IMG/VR virus record: IMGVR_UViG_3300045922_000503
Span: 1 to 64,000 of that record
Strand: one strand, 5' to 3'
Source of the DNA: a virus
Length of the DNA stretch: 64,000 bases
Shown: piece after piece, positions 33,043 to 43,330 of the stretch
Position numbering within the stretch: the stretch's first letter is position 1
Layout of the letters: each line of letters starts with the position of its first letter
The notes under the pieces: generated by a model
The model's database searches: none
The model's input: the letters and a program-made list of their open reading frames with translations, nothing else
Told to the model about the DNA's origin: nothing
Program-made: the position numbers and the translations under genes

Positions 33043-34050
33043 ATGGCATTCCATCGAAATGACCAACGTCGGGAGGGGCTCAAGATGTCCCCCTCTGCGT
33101 ATCAAAAGTACATAGGTGCTCAGTCCAACGCAGTCACCGCGGCCTCCCTTACCGGGTCGATCGGAAGTTTCGTGCTGAACCGGCTCGCCGCCGCCGCCAC
33201 CGCGGGCAGGTCTGGGACTCCAGAAATGCCGCGTTACCAGGATATGCACCCTCCCGTGCGTATCCCTATGTCTCGCCCCGGCGACGCGGCCCTCGACTCG
33301 TTCAAGCAGGTGGATGCATTCAACCAAAGACGTCTCAGAGAGTTGACGCTTGATAAATCGATCGCCCTCAGCAACACCCCTGATCCGTTGAGGGTAATGG
33401 CGCAGCGGGCAGGGTTCGGCAGCATGGACCCCGGCGTGCTGCACCTTGAAAAGGTCGACGGGGGCGCATTCGCCAGCAATATTCATAGGCTGAGAGGTCA
33501 GCCGACAGTCGGGGTGATGGGATACCCAAGTGTAGGGACCCTCGCTCACGAGCTTGGGCATGCCACTCAGGTGCACCCAGGGGCTGTCAACGCATTCAGA
33601 AGGAACGTGTTGCTGCCTCTCATGGGCATCAAAAATATCGACCGTTCCGGGTACCTGCAGACTGGGTCATCGATCCTAGCGGCTCTTGCTGGTGCGAGCA
33701 AGAAGGAAGACTCAAAGGATAGAACGACAGCTCTGGCTATCGCAGGGCTTCTTCATGCCCCTGTTCTTGCCACGCAGGCAGAGGAGATCGCCGCAGATGT
33801 ACATGCCACCAGGATAGTGGGAGGTACACTGAAGACACCCTCAGGTCGCGCTGCTTTTGCTCGGTACCTTCGCCACCGGGCCCCAAGCGCGGCTACCTAC
33901 GCTGCTATTACTGCGGCGCCTTTTCTCTCTTACGGGATGGGCCGTCTTCTGTCACCGGACCCTAAGAAGTACCAAGACTTGAAGGACAAGGAAGAGCCTC
34001 TCAACCAGCAAGACGACTCCTGGGACCCGGATCTTCCATGGGTAACCTAG
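33043..34050 (+). CDS. Membrane-associated zinc metalloprotease
   Basis: The 335-aa protein has HELGHATQ with HELGH at residues 169-173, and a downstream EEIAAD at 247-252 that fits the third zinc ligand of M48-like gluzincins. Hydrophobic segments at about residues 30-52 and 283-303 suggest membrane anchoring on both sides of the catalytic core. GGGAGAT precedes the start. It sits among the signature proteins, so it may process them or open the host envelope during entry. The catalytic motif is directly visible; the substrate is inferred. Confidence 0.8.
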   Translation: MAFHRNDQRREGLKMSPSAYQKYIGAQSNAVTAASLTGSIGSFVLNRLAAAATAGRSGTPEMPRYQDMHPPVRIPMSRPGDAALDSFKQVDAFNQRRLRELTLDKSIALSNTPDPLRVMAQRAGFGSMDPGVLHLEKVDGGAFASNIHRLRGQPTVGVMGYPSVGTLAHELGHATQVHPGAVNAFRRNVLLPLMGIKNIDRSGYLQTGSSILAALAGASKKEDSKDRTTALAIAGLLHAPVLATQAEEIAADVHATRIVGGTLKTPSGRAAFARYLRHRAPSAATYAAITAAPFLSYGMGRLLSPDPKKYQDLKDKEEPLNQQDDSWDPDLPWVT

Positions 34051-34115
34051 CCAAGACCTCCGCGATGACGCGCGTATGCGCGTCTTCTGACTTCCCATTC
34101 CTACGGAGAGCGAAC

Positions 34116-35015
34116 ATGAACTACGACTACTGCCGCAGTTATCTACTTCAGAAGATCTCAGCTGACGCCGGTACTCGGGCTATCGCCCGTGGAGAGCTGG
34201 GCCCCCTGAGCCAGAGCTACGTGGAGGCGCTACGGGGCAGCCGACTTGACCTTCGGCGTTTGGGTATCCAAGGTAGCCCCCTAGACGTGCAAGCGGCGGG
34301 GGCCGTCGAAAATGCTAGAGCCGTTGACCTCCATCCCAACGTTTGGAAACGCAAGAACCGTCCTGATCCCAGCTCCACTCGGGGGCAGACGGGGTATTCG
34401 CTTTTCGGGACCAAGTATCCGCATGTAGACCCCCTTAGCGTAAGGGGGACGTCAATCGGTCACGGCTCAATACAGGCTCTCCCAGGCGCTATGCCCGTCA
34501 ACGCGGTCTCAACTCCACAGCGAGAGGCTCTTATTGCGGCTAATCGCCAAACGACCAAGGACTTGGTAAACCGAGTGAACGTACTGGAGACGCGGAGATA
34601 TTCCGGATTGGAGAGGGAAAGGGAGGGGTGGATCACCACCCTGGCTGAAGCAAATGCAAAGCGCAGGCTGGATCTTGGGGACAGCTTCAAGCCCCTGGGC
34701 CCTCAGCCCCTGAACGCCAGAGACCTTCCTAACCATAAGCTTCCTCCTTATCTTACAGGGGGTAACATGGCGGATGAGTTCATCCCCCGGAACAGGCCCG
34801 GGGACTGGAGGATATTTGCTCCCTTCCCAGATCTCTCTGCGGGTTCCCCCCCGGCATCGGGGGCCGCAGCAGACGCAGTAGACGCGGTCACTCCTGGTCT
34901 TGACGCCGCTCAGTCGGCAGGACGGCTCAAAAGAATGCAGAGACTCCGTCGCGTTGGCGGAGCTGCGGCCGCAGCCGCCCTCCTAGGGGGAGGACTGTAC
35001 GCGCTGACTAGATGA
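34116..35015 (+). CDS. KIS-signature protein with C-terminal membrane segment, 299 aa
   Basis: The start at 34116 has GGAGAGCG upstream. The N-terminus SYLLQKISA (residues 8-16) matches the cluster signature with Ile in place of Leu. The body is basic and low in recognisable motifs. The last 20 residues (GGAAAAAALLGGGLYAL) form one Ala/Gly-rich membrane-prone helix. A virion role is inferred from the shared layout. Confidence 0.75.
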   Translation: MNYDYCRSYLLQKISADAGTRAIARGELGPLSQSYVEALRGSRLDLRRLGIQGSPLDVQAAGAVENARAVDLHPNVWKRKNRPDPSSTRGQTGYSLFGTKYPHVDPLSVRGTSIGHGSIQALPGAMPVNAVSTPQREALIAANRQTTKDLVNRVNVLETRRYSGLEREREGWITTLAEANAKRRLDLGDSFKPLGPQPLNARDLPNHKLPPYLTGGNMADEFIPRNRPGDWRIFAPFPDLSAGSPPASGAAADAVDAVTPGLDAAQSAGRLKRMQRLRRVGGAAAAAALLGGGLYALTR

Positions 35016-35081
35016 CCCCTGTAGCGCCTCGTCGCCAGGTGCTGTATGAAGGTTGCCACCCCGTCTCGGACAGGAGAGGAC

Positions 35082-38000
35082 ATGGCACCCCCCTACGACA
35101 TCGACGACTTCGAGAACACCGCTGCTGACCCCAACGCGGGGTGGGAAGGAGGCCCTCCTGTAGGCATGGAGAAGGTCTCCAGGACGGAGCGAGACAACTA
35201 CCCGAGGTCTGCCCCATCCGCGATGCTGTCCGACCGCCCCATGACCCCCCAGGAAGAGGAGCGGCGGCGCATCATGAGGTCCCTTGAGGACCCTCGCGAC
35301 ATGGCGAGAGACGTCGTGAACAAGACCGTCTCCGCGCTGGACCGAACGTTCGCAGACCCCATCTCCGGCGGTCGGTACCGGGTAGAGCGCGTGGGAGATC
35401 TCATCGTAGAGGACATCCCTGACCCTTGGGACCACGCCGCCGTTGCTGACACCATCGCCAGGGACGGGACCTACGGGCCGCTCGTCAAGGGCAGATTCCG
35501 CATCCTCGACACCAAGGAGACGGACGCCGACGGGAACCCCAAGGTGGTCAAGGAGCAGGTCATCAACCTGGCCCGAGTGCCCACGCCAACGGCAGACCGG
35601 GCCTACGTGGTAGGCGGAAAGAAGCGGGCCATGATGAGCCAGTTCCGGCGACTCCCCGGCGTGTTTACCCGGACCAACGCTAAGGGGGAGACGGAGCTCG
35701 AGGCCAACCTGGACCCGTCGACTTCGTCTCAGCTCCCCAGCTTCAAGGTGGTCTTGGACCGAACGACCAATGACACAGCCACCCCGTTCAAGATGCGCAT
35801 CGGGACCATGAAGTCCGGGGACGCGTGGCAGGTGGCCAAGCTCCTGGGAGCTGACGCGAAGGACCTGAAGGAGGCCGTGGGGGAGGAGACGGCGGCCAAG
35901 ATCCTCAAGACGGACTCCAAGGATCGTTACGAGCGCGAGATGCGCAAGCTGTACGGTAAGATCCATGCTGCCGACCGCGGGGGCATGGGCAAGACCAACG
36001 CCAAGCACCTACCTCTGGGGGAGATCGAGGCTGACCTCATGAAACAGTTCACCACGTCCTACATCTCCCCGGAGGTCAGCAAGATGACCTTGGGGAAAGA
36101 GACGGACCGCGTGGACAAAGACGTGCTTCTCACTGGGTTCCGACGTCTCCAGGCTGTGGCGTCCGGTGATGAAGAAGAAGACGACCGTGAGTCGCTCGCG
36201 CTGAAGCAGGTCATGGGGCCAGCCGACCTGATCGCGGAGTCCGTAGGCCGGTCCTCAACGGTGGAGAAGAACCGGCGCGCCATGTCGTCTAAGCTGAGGG
36301 CGCTGACTTTCAACAAGGACGCCAACCCGAACCTGGCGCAAATCGTCGGGCCACGCTTTCGCAAGGCCATCGAGGCAAAGACCTCCACCTCGATGGAGCA
36401 GCGGACTCTGGACTCCACGACCCCTATCGACACCATCGCCCAGGCTACTACGACCACCATCCTGGGAGCAGGCGCCATCGGCAGCGAGCAGGCCATTCCT
36501 GATGAAGCCAAGCTGCTGAACAGTGGCGGCTTCGGTTTCCTGGACCCTCTTCACACGCCGGAGAGCGCGCGGTCGGGCGTGGTGCTTCACAAGCCCATGA
36601 GGACCGGGGTCAAGACAGTCGAGACGGGGAGAGCCTCTCAGCCGACGATCAACGTCTTGACGTCCGAGTTCCTCGACCGGAGCGGGAAGCCACTGGAGCT
36701 CTCCTCTGCGGAGGTGAAGGGCAAGCCCATTGGGCTCTTCGACCAATACGACCGGGGCGAAGACGGGAAAATCAAGCCTAAGAACCTCCCCGGCGGCGTG
36801 GTCAAGGCACTGGTGGACGGTCAGGTCAAGCTGGTTGACCCCAAAGAGATCAGCGTGTGGGCCCAGGACGCTGGGCAGGCGTTTGACATCAACTCCAGCC
36901 TCATCCCTTTCGCCAACTCCATCTCCGGCGGGCGCGTCGGCTACTCCAGCAAGCAGACTCAACAATCACTGCCCCTGAAGTACCGGGAAGCGCCGTTGGT
37001 GCAGGTCCGCGCTCCTGGTTCCGCCAACTCGATGGAGGCCCTGCTGGGAGAAGAGGCAGGCGCGGTCAACTCTCCTGTAGACGGCACCATCGTCGACATA
37101 GTGGACACGCCCAAGAAGAGGACGGTGACCATCAAGCCGAAAGATGGGGGCAAGGACATCACCCTCTCCGTCCCCCACAACATCGCCATGCCTGGTGGCT
37201 CGCTGATGGACAGTGAGATGAAGGTCAAGCAGGGTGACTCCGTCTCAAGGGGGCAGCTCATCGCGGACTCTACCTTTACCAAGGATGGAGTCATGGCTGC
37301 AGGGACGAACCTGCGGGTCGCCTACCTCCCCTACTACACGTCGACCTTCGAGGACGCCATCGTCCTCAGCAAGTCGGCGGCTGACAAACTCACGTCCCTT
37401 CACATGTACGAAGAGAAGGTGAGGGGCAAGGGCGTGGATCTGGGCAAGAGCCTGTACGTAACTCGCACAGGTACTCCGCTGTCCAAGGAGGAGGACGATA
37501 GCATTGGGGACGACGGAATCGTCAAGGTGGGGACGCGCGTCAAGCCAGGGCAGCTGCTGGTCGCCGGCTCTCGCTCTCAAGCCATGACCGGGTCTGACAT
37601 TGAGACCGCGGCTGCACTGCTGGGTCTATACGGGACCAAGAACAAGCGAGGCGTCACCACCCGAGTCGCGGAGTTTGAGCAGCGCTGGGATCACCCCGTC
37701 GAAGGGACAGTGAAGCGGGTGGAGCCCATCGTGAAGGGAGGCAAGACGGTAGGAGCCACGGTCTACGTCGAGGCGGAGGAGCCCTTCGAGGTGGGAGACA
37801 AGATCTTCGGCCGCCACGGGAACAAGGGCATCGTCACAGAGATCATTCCTGACGATAAGATGCCCAGGACGAAGGACGGCAAGGCCATGGACGTGCTGCT
37901 GAACCCGGCCGGTGTCGTGGGGCGAATCAACCCGTCTCAGAACTTCGAGAACTTTCTCGGGAAGGTCGCGGAGAAGAAGGGGTCTCCCGAGGTTGTCGAC

Positions 38001-41000
38001 AACTGGAAGTACCAGGACAACTGGCAGCATGTGAAAGACACCCTCGAGAAGGAAGGCGTGGCCGACGCCGAGGACCTCATCGACCCTGTCACAGGACGGG
38101 TGCTGAAGTCTGTTGGCTTCGGCAACCAGTACATCCTGAAGGCCAAGCAACAGGTGGAGCATAAGTCCTTGGCACGCGGCGTGGGGACGTTCTCTGAGTC
38201 AGGCAGCGTGGTGAAGGGTGACGACGGCGCACAGGCGCTGGGCGAGCTCGGAGTCTACGCGCTCCTGGCGCAGGACGCCCGTGAGTTCCTGCGGGACGCC
38301 CAGCTCAACAAGTCCGAGGACCGCCCCGAAGTGTGGGATGCTCTTCGGCGGGGGTCTCCCATCCCGCCGGCGGTGCAGCCACCTGAGCAGTTCCAACGCT
38401 TCCAGGACTACCTCACCGCCGCCGGCGTTGTCATGGAGCGCAAGGGTGACAAGATGAAGCTCACCCGCCCCGTGACCGATGATGAGGTCAAGGCTACGGC
38501 GCAGACGTTCGGGAAGGACAACGTCCTGACGGAGCCTTGGAAAACGGTTCGGGTCAAAGCCAAGGACAGCGCGGAAGACGGGGTGTCCCGCACCGAAATC
38601 ATGGAGAAAGGAGGGCTATTCGACCCGGACGCTACGGCCGGGTTCCAAGGGACGAAGTGGTCCAGGTTCAGCCTCTCCACGCCCATCCCCAACCCGACTT
38701 ACGAGCAGCCCATCATGGACCTGCTCGGCATGAGCGCCAAAGAATACGAGGATCTCCGTACAGGCGTCCGAGCGGTCGAGGTAGACGGGAAGAAGCTTAC
38801 AGGAGCACGTGCCGTCGACACCCTGCTGAGCAAAGTGAACGTCGACGCCATCGAGGCAGAGACAAAGACTATCTTGGAGCAGAGCAAGGACAAGTCTGAG
38901 AGAAACCGGGCGTACCGGCTCGCCAGAAACATCAAGATGCTCAAGGAGAACAACCTTGACCCGCAGAAGGCGTACATGCGGCAGGAGGTCCTCGTGCTGC
39001 CTGCCCGGATGAGGGGAGTCTCAAAGGACGAATCCACCGGCGATCTGGTCATCGGGGACATCAACTACCTCTACCGGGACATTGCCCTTACTGAGAAGGC
39101 TCTTCGGGATGCCAAGGCTCAGAATCTCCCGGACACGATCATCAGTGAGCTGGAAACGGGGCTCTACGAGGGGGTCCGGGCGCTCAACCAGGTGCAGAAG
39201 TCCGAGCCGCTCAGTCCCGGCTCGACCTACCAGGGCATCTTTGGCATTCTCGCAGGCCGGATCCCGACTGGCGACGGCGGAGAGGTGTCAGACGTCAAGT
39301 CCAGCTTCGCCAAGAAGAACCTACTGGAGCGCCGGCAGGTCATGAGCGCCCGGACCGTCCTGACGCCCAAGGATGACTTGGATATGGACGAGGTAGGTGT
39401 CCCCCGGCGGGTGGCCGCCGCGGTCTTTGAGCCTTTGCTCGAAGCGGAGTTCCACCGGAACCACGACATGCAGTCGACTCGTGGGCGGGAGGAATTCAAG
39501 CAGTTCCGGGATAGACTGCAGGAGTACAAGGCGACCAACACGCCCGACGAGATGATCGACAGGTACCTGGACCGGGTAGTGGCGGACAGGTACGTCGCTG
39601 TGAAGCGGGACCCTGCTCTTCACATGTTCAGCTTTCAAGGGTTCAAGCCCGTGCTCAGCCGGGAGAAGACTGTCAACTTGAACCCCCTCGTGTACGCTGG
39701 CTTCAATGCGGATAACGACGGCGACTCCGTACTTGGTCGGGTGACTTTGTTCATCGGAGACGGCGGCGAAGTCGAGCCTACGACTATGGACATCTCCTGC
39801 TTCCCCCATGTGCCGGGGTCAGAGCGCGTGTCTGAGAAGGGGACGCGGGTCTACGACGTTCCTGCTGGCATCCGGGTGCCTGCTATCCACCCGGATGGAA
39901 CCGAAGTGCTGGCAGAGGTCACAGAGTGGTCTGTCCACGAGGACGTGGACACCTACTTCGTGCGGTTGGCGTCAGGCCGGTCCATGATTGTGTCCGGAGA
40001 CCATAGCCTGTGCACTCTCAGCCTGGACACCATGCAGGTGGAGAAGACTCGGCCCCAGGATGCAGTGGGTCGTGCGGTGCCCGTGCAGGTGCAGTACGAT
40101 TGCGCCAACGGCGCAGAGGAGCACCCGGCGTTCGGTGCGCCGTCGTTCCTTCGCACGGATGAGGACACCGGGTGGCTGATCGGTATCATTCTGTCGCAGG
40201 GATGGATTGGGGCGGACGCCAGAGGGCGGCCTCACCGCATCCAGCTGCCGTGGCACGACGCACAGGCGCCTTCTATCCAGGGTGTCCACGACGACATCAA
40301 GCGTATCGTGAGCACGTACACCCTGAACGCGTTCACCTTCCAGGATGTCAGATGGGCACCACGGGCAGCAGCGGCGAGGCTGGGCGGGTCCAGGGCATTG
40401 ATCCTGGAACCCGACCTGGCGGCTGCGGTGGCTGACGCCGTCCAGTGGCAGCCCGAGGACAGCGCGCGCGGGTATCGCTTGGCCCCGTGGGTGTTTACAG
40501 CTTCACGCTCCTTCCGGCGAGGTCTGCTGTCGGGCATCTTCGACGGCCGGGGGGGCGTCCCCCACGGCGCCCACCGGAAGGATGCAACCAGCCTGCTGAT
40601 CACGATCCCGCCGGACTACCCCGACGCTCCAGGCCTTGCCCGGGACGTCGCGCTCCTCGCGGAGTCACTGGGTGCGGGGGCAACGATGACCAACAATGCC
40701 CGGGGTCAGTACCTGGTCACAATGGCCAACGTCGCCCCAGTCCTCCGCCCACGCCACCCGGAGACGAAGGAACGCGTCGATGTCATTCTGGCGTACAGCC
40801 GAAAGATTCTGGGCGATGCAGACCCCGTTCGCATTCCTGTGCCATCATCCGTCCGTAAGGACCTGATCCACGCTCTGTCCTCCTTGGGGGCTACATCCCC
40901 CCGACGACGAAAGAACGAAGAGGTGTCTGCCGCGGCAGCTATTTGGTACTGGGCGGTCAAGAACCGCACAGCGCAGGGGGGGTGGCCGACCCGGAAGTTT

Positions 41001-43313
41001 CTGGCCGAGCTGTTGGAGTTCTTGCTGGAGCACGCCCAGGAGGACCAGACTGCCCTGCTGAGAGACGCGACCAGGTGGTGTGAGTCGGTGCACCAGTCGT
41101 CTGTCTCATGGGACGAAGTGGTTGAAGTGAAGAGCCTCAACCAGAAGACGACCATGTACGACCTCACTGTTCCCGGGCCGTACACCTTCGCCATGGCGAC
41201 AGGTGCCTACGTATGGGACACGCTGGCCATTTACGCGCCGGTGAGCCCGGAAGCCAACCGGGAGATCCGGGACAAGATGCTGCCCAGCAAGAACCTGTTC
41301 TCTCATGCCAGCCACCAGGTTGAGCACGGTATCAGTCACGAGGCCATCCTGGGCCTCGCGCGCATGACGAAGCCGCCGACGGGAGACATGAGCAAGCCCA
41401 AAGCGAAGTTTGCCAGCGTCGCGGAGGCGGAAAAGGCATTCAACGCCAACGAGATCGATGTTACCGATCCCATCTCTATTGGCGGGCAGAACACGACGCT
41501 TGGGAGGGCGCTTATCAACGCGGCTCTGCCGGCGGGCACCACCTTGGAGAGCCTGCAGGCGGCTGGGGTCATCTCCGCGCAGGGAGACTTCGGCATCGAC
41601 AAGAAGAGCGTGGGGAATATCAACCGCTGGCTCGCTGTTGAGCATCCCAACGCCTATTCCCAGGTGGCCAACACGCTGCGAAAGACTGGGCAGAAGTACG
41701 CCACCCTCACCGGCTCCTCCATCCGGCTCGACGACCTCAAGCCCATCGTGAAGCAGGAGCGGGAAGAGGCTGAACAGGCCATCTTCAAAGCCGTGGCGGA
41801 GATCAACAAGGAGACTGCCCCCAACTCCAAGGAGAGGAAGGACCGAACGGCAGGCGTGTTCTCAGAGTGGATCAACAAGGTCAACGCGTCCGCTAAGCCA
41901 GTCATTCATGCCGCCACGGATAACGTCAACGTCGAGCTGACGGTCACCGGCGCTCGCATCAAGCCTACCCAGCTTCAGCAGGTCATCCAAGCCCCTATGG
42001 CAATGACGGACACCAAGGGGGACGTCATTCCTTCGCCAGTGATGCGCTCATACTCAGAAGGGCTGGATGGCGGTGGGTATATGGCATCCCTGCCTGGAGC
42101 CCGGTCCGGCACGGTCGCGAAGGTCCAGCAGGTGCAGGAGCCCGGCTACCTCACCAAGCAGGTCGTCAACACCGTCATCGACCAGACGGTAGCAGAAGAG
42201 GACTGCGGCACCACCCGAGGGGTGGAAGTTGACCTGAGCAGGCCCAGCCAGGACACAACGAATCGCTACCTCGCTCGCGATGTGCAGGTCGGAGGGACCA
42301 CGTACCCCAGAAACACGCTCCTGACGGAACAGCTCACGTCTGAGATCAGTCGACAGAGCTCTGGCGTTGCCAAGGTGCTCGTCCGGTCCCCGCTCACGTG
42401 CCAGACCAGGGGAGGGGGCGTCTGCCAGAAATGTACAGGTACCTTGCCCGGCGGTAAGGCGATGCCTGTGGGACACAACTTCGGCATCACTTCCGCTCAG
42501 GCCATTGGGGAGCGCTCCACGCAGATGATGCTGAGCCTCTTCCACGAGGGCGGAGTCTTCAACCCTAACGCGGGCACTGGCGCCCGCGATGTCTACAAGC
42601 AGGCGTCTGCTTTTCTTCGGATGCCCAAGGGGATGAACGGGATGGAGGCAGTGGTGAGCGACCGGGACGCTACGGTCACGATGGTCAAGGAGAACAAGTC
42701 CAAGGGAGGCATTGACGTTCACTTCGACTCTGGGCGCCCCATGTTCTTCAAGAACGAAGTGAAGTCTCCATCCGGCGGCGACATTCGAGACTTCCTCTCC
42801 GTGGGCAAGAAGGTGACCAAGGGGGAAATCCTGACTGAAGGCGTCGCCAACCCCAAGGTCTTGTTGGAGGCTACAGGAGACATGGGGAGGGTGCAGAACT
42901 ACATCGTCGACAACCTCGGGGAGCTCTACGCTGGCACGGGGGTCAAGCGACGAAACGTAGAAGCGCTGGTCCGGGGCATCACGGGCACCGTAGAGGTGAC
43001 GAGTGCTGGACGTAGCAACTACATGCCTGGCCAGCGTATCTCTGCGGTCGAAGCGGAGGACATGGCGGCAAAGGACCGTCAATTCAAGTTCAAGCCTGTT
43101 CTCATGGGAGTCGACGTGGCCCCTAAGGAGGCACGAGAGGACTTCCTGGCTCACCTCAACTTCAACGACATCCGCCGGCAGTTGGTCACGGGGGCAGCCA
43201 TCGGCGCGGAGAGCGATCTGCACGGAACTAACCCTATCCCGGGGCTCTTCTATGGTGTAGAGTTCAATCGGCAGTTCCAGTTCGGGCCTGCCTCCACTGA
43301 CGGAACCTACTGA
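35082..43313 (+). CDS. Fused beta-beta' RNA polymerase with intein
   Basis: The product is 2743 aa; the start at 35082 has AGGAGAGG upstream. The beta half includes GQLIADS, the AGTNLRVAYLPYYTSTFEDA segment and EVGDKIFGRHGNKG (about residues 905-916). The beta' half includes a rudder/zipper-like FAKKNLLERRQVMSARTV, the metal-binding loop NADNDGD at 1542-1548 (bacterial form NADFDGD), CQTRGGGVCQKC zinc-like cysteines and the trigger-loop segment SAQAIGERSTQMM (about 2471). An intein interrupts the catalytic loop. Alpha, omega and sigma equivalents are not visible. It may read the GGCCATAAC promoters or be packaged in the virion: residues 30-33 (EKVS) only weakly resemble the cluster signature. 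Multisubunit-type phage polymerases are usually split; a single-chain fusion is notable. Confidence 0.95.
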   Translation: MAPPYDIDDFENTAADPNAGWEGGPPVGMEKVSRTERDNYPRSAPSAMLSDRPMTPQEEERRRIMRSLEDPRDMARDVVNKTVSALDRTFADPISGGRYRVERVGDLIVEDIPDPWDHAAVADTIARDGTYGPLVKGRFRILDTKETDADGNPKVVKEQVINLARVPTPTADRAYVVGGKKRAMMSQFRRLPGVFTRTNAKGETELEANLDPSTSSQLPSFKVVLDRTTNDTATPFKMRIGTMKSGDAWQVAKLLGADAKDLKEAVGEETAAKILKTDSKDRYEREMRKLYGKIHAADRGGMGKTNAKHLPLGEIEADLMKQFTTSYISPEVSKMTLGKETDRVDKDVLLTGFRRLQAVASGDEEEDDRESLALKQVMGPADLIAESVGRSSTVEKNRRAMSSKLRALTFNKDANPNLAQIVGPRFRKAIEAKTSTSMEQRTLDSTTPIDTIAQATTTTILGAGAIGSEQAIPDEAKLLNSGGFGFLDPLHTPESARSGVVLHKPMRTGVKTVETGRASQPTINVLTSEFLDRSGKPLELSSAEVKGKPIGLFDQYDRGEDGKIKPKNLPGGVVKALVDGQVKLVDPKEISVWAQDAGQAFDINSSLIPFANSISGGRVGYSSKQTQQSLPLKYREAPLVQVRAPGSANSMEALLGEEAGAVNSPVDGTIVDIVDTPKKRTVTIKPKDGGKDITLSVPHNIAMPGGSLMDSEMKVKQGDSVSRGQLIADSTFTKDGVMAAGTNLRVAYLPYYTSTFEDAIVLSKSAADKLTSLHMYEEKVRGKGVDLGKSLYVTRTGTPLSKEEDDSIGDDGIVKVGTRVKPGQLLVAGSRSQAMTGSDIETAAALLGLYGTKNKRGVTTRVAEFEQRWDHPVEGTVKRVEPIVKGGKTVGATVYVEAEEPFEVGDKIFGRHGNKGIVTEIIPDDKMPRTKDGKAMDVLLNPAGVVGRINPSQNFENFLGKVAEKKGSPEVVDNWKYQDNWQHVKDTLEKEGVADAEDLIDPVTGRVLKSVGFGNQYILKAKQQVEHKSLARGVGTFSESGSVVKGDDGAQALGELGVYALLAQDAREFLRDAQLNKSEDRPEVWDALRRGSPIPPAVQPPEQFQRFQDYLTAAGVVMERKGDKMKLTRPVTDDEVKATAQTFGKDNVLTEPWKTVRVKAKDSAEDGVSRTEIMEKGGLFDPDATAGFQGTKWSRFSLSTPIPNPTYEQPIMDLLGMSAKEYEDLRTGVRAVEVDGKKLTGARAVDTLLSKVNVDAIEAETKTILEQSKDKSERNRAYRLARNIKMLKENNLDPQKAYMRQEVLVLPARMRGVSKDESTGDLVIGDINYLYRDIALTEKALRDAKAQNLPDTIISELETGLYEGVRALNQVQKSEPLSPGSTYQGIFGILAGRIPTGDGGEVSDVKSSFAKKNLLERRQVMSARTVLTPKDDLDMDEVGVPRRVAAAVFEPLLEAEFHRNHDMQSTRGREEFKQFRDRLQEYKATNTPDEMIDRYLDRVVADRYVAVKRDPALHMFSFQGFKPVLSREKTVNLNPLVYAGFNADNDGDSVLGRVTLFIGDGGEVEPTTMDISCFPHVPGSERVSEKGTRVYDVPAGIRVPAIHPDGTEVLAEVTEWSVHEDVDTYFVRLASGRSMIVSGDHSLCTLSLDTMQVEKTRPQDAVGRAVPVQVQYDCANGAEEHPAFGAPSFLRTDEDTGWLIGIILSQGWIGADARGRPHRIQLPWHDAQAPSIQGVHDDIKRIVSTYTLNAFTFQDVRWAPRAAAARLGGSRALILEPDLAAAVADAVQWQPEDSARGYRLAPWVFTASRSFRRGLLSGIFDGRGGVPHGAHRKDATSLLITIPPDYPDAPGLARDVALLAESLGAGATMTNNARGQYLVTMANVAPVLRPRHPETKERVDVILAYSRKILGDADPVRIPVPSSVRKDLIHALSSLGATSPRRRKNEEVSAAAAIWYWAVKNRTAQGGWPTRKFLAELLEFLLEHAQEDQTALLRDATRWCESVHQSSVSWDEVVEVKSLNQKTTMYDLTVPGPYTFAMATGAYVWDTLAIYAPVSPEANREIRDKMLPSKNLFSHASHQVEHGISHEAILGLARMTKPPTGDMSKPKAKFASVAEAEKAFNANEIDVTDPISIGGQNTTLGRALINAALPAGTTLESLQAAGVISAQGDFGIDKKSVGNINRWLAVEHPNAYSQVANTLRKTGQKYATLTGSSIRLDDLKPIVKQEREEAEQAIFKAVAEINKETAPNSKERKDRTAGVFSEWINKVNASAKPVIHAATDNVNVELTVTGARIKPTQLQQVIQAPMAMTDTKGDVIPSPVMRSYSEGLDGGGYMASLPGARSGTVAKVQQVQEPGYLTKQVVNTVIDQTVAEEDCGTTRGVEVDLSRPSQDTTNRYLARDVQVGGTTYPRNTLLTEQLTSEISRQSSGVAKVLVRSPLTCQTRGGGVCQKCTGTLPGGKAMPVGHNFGITSAQAIGERSTQMMLSLFHEGGVFNPNAGTGARDVYKQASAFLRMPKGMNGMEAVVSDRDATVTMVKENKSKGGIDVHFDSGRPMFFKNEVKSPSGGDIRDFLSVGKKVTKGEILTEGVANPKVLLEATGDMGRVQNYIVDNLGELYAGTGVKRRNVEALVRGITGTVEVTSAGRSNYMPGQRISAVEAEDMAAKDRQFKFKPVLMGVDVAPKEAREDFLAHLNFNDIRRQLVTGAAIGAESDLHGTNPIPGLFYGVEFNRQFQFGPASTDGTY
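39726..41219 (+). other. Intein with LAGLIDADG endonuclease in the polymerase active site
   Basis: The intein is 498 residues (1549-2046 of the polymerase), inserted exactly between NADNDGD and TLAIYAPVS, the halves of the conserved beta' catalytic loop. It starts with Ser (SVLG, block A). Block B is VSGDHSLCT with the usual His. Block F is MYDLTVPGPYTF. It ends in Trp-Asp before Thr+1, whereas inteins normally end in His-Asn. Two LAGLIDADG-like helices are visible: WLIGIILSQGWIG and RGLLSGIFDGRGG; the first has Gln where the catalytic acid is expected. Splicing must work for an active polymerase, so the unusual C-terminus probably still supports it. Boundaries are inferred from the extein alignment. 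Confidence 0.88.
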
Positions 43314-43330
43314 CCCGCAAGGAAATCACG

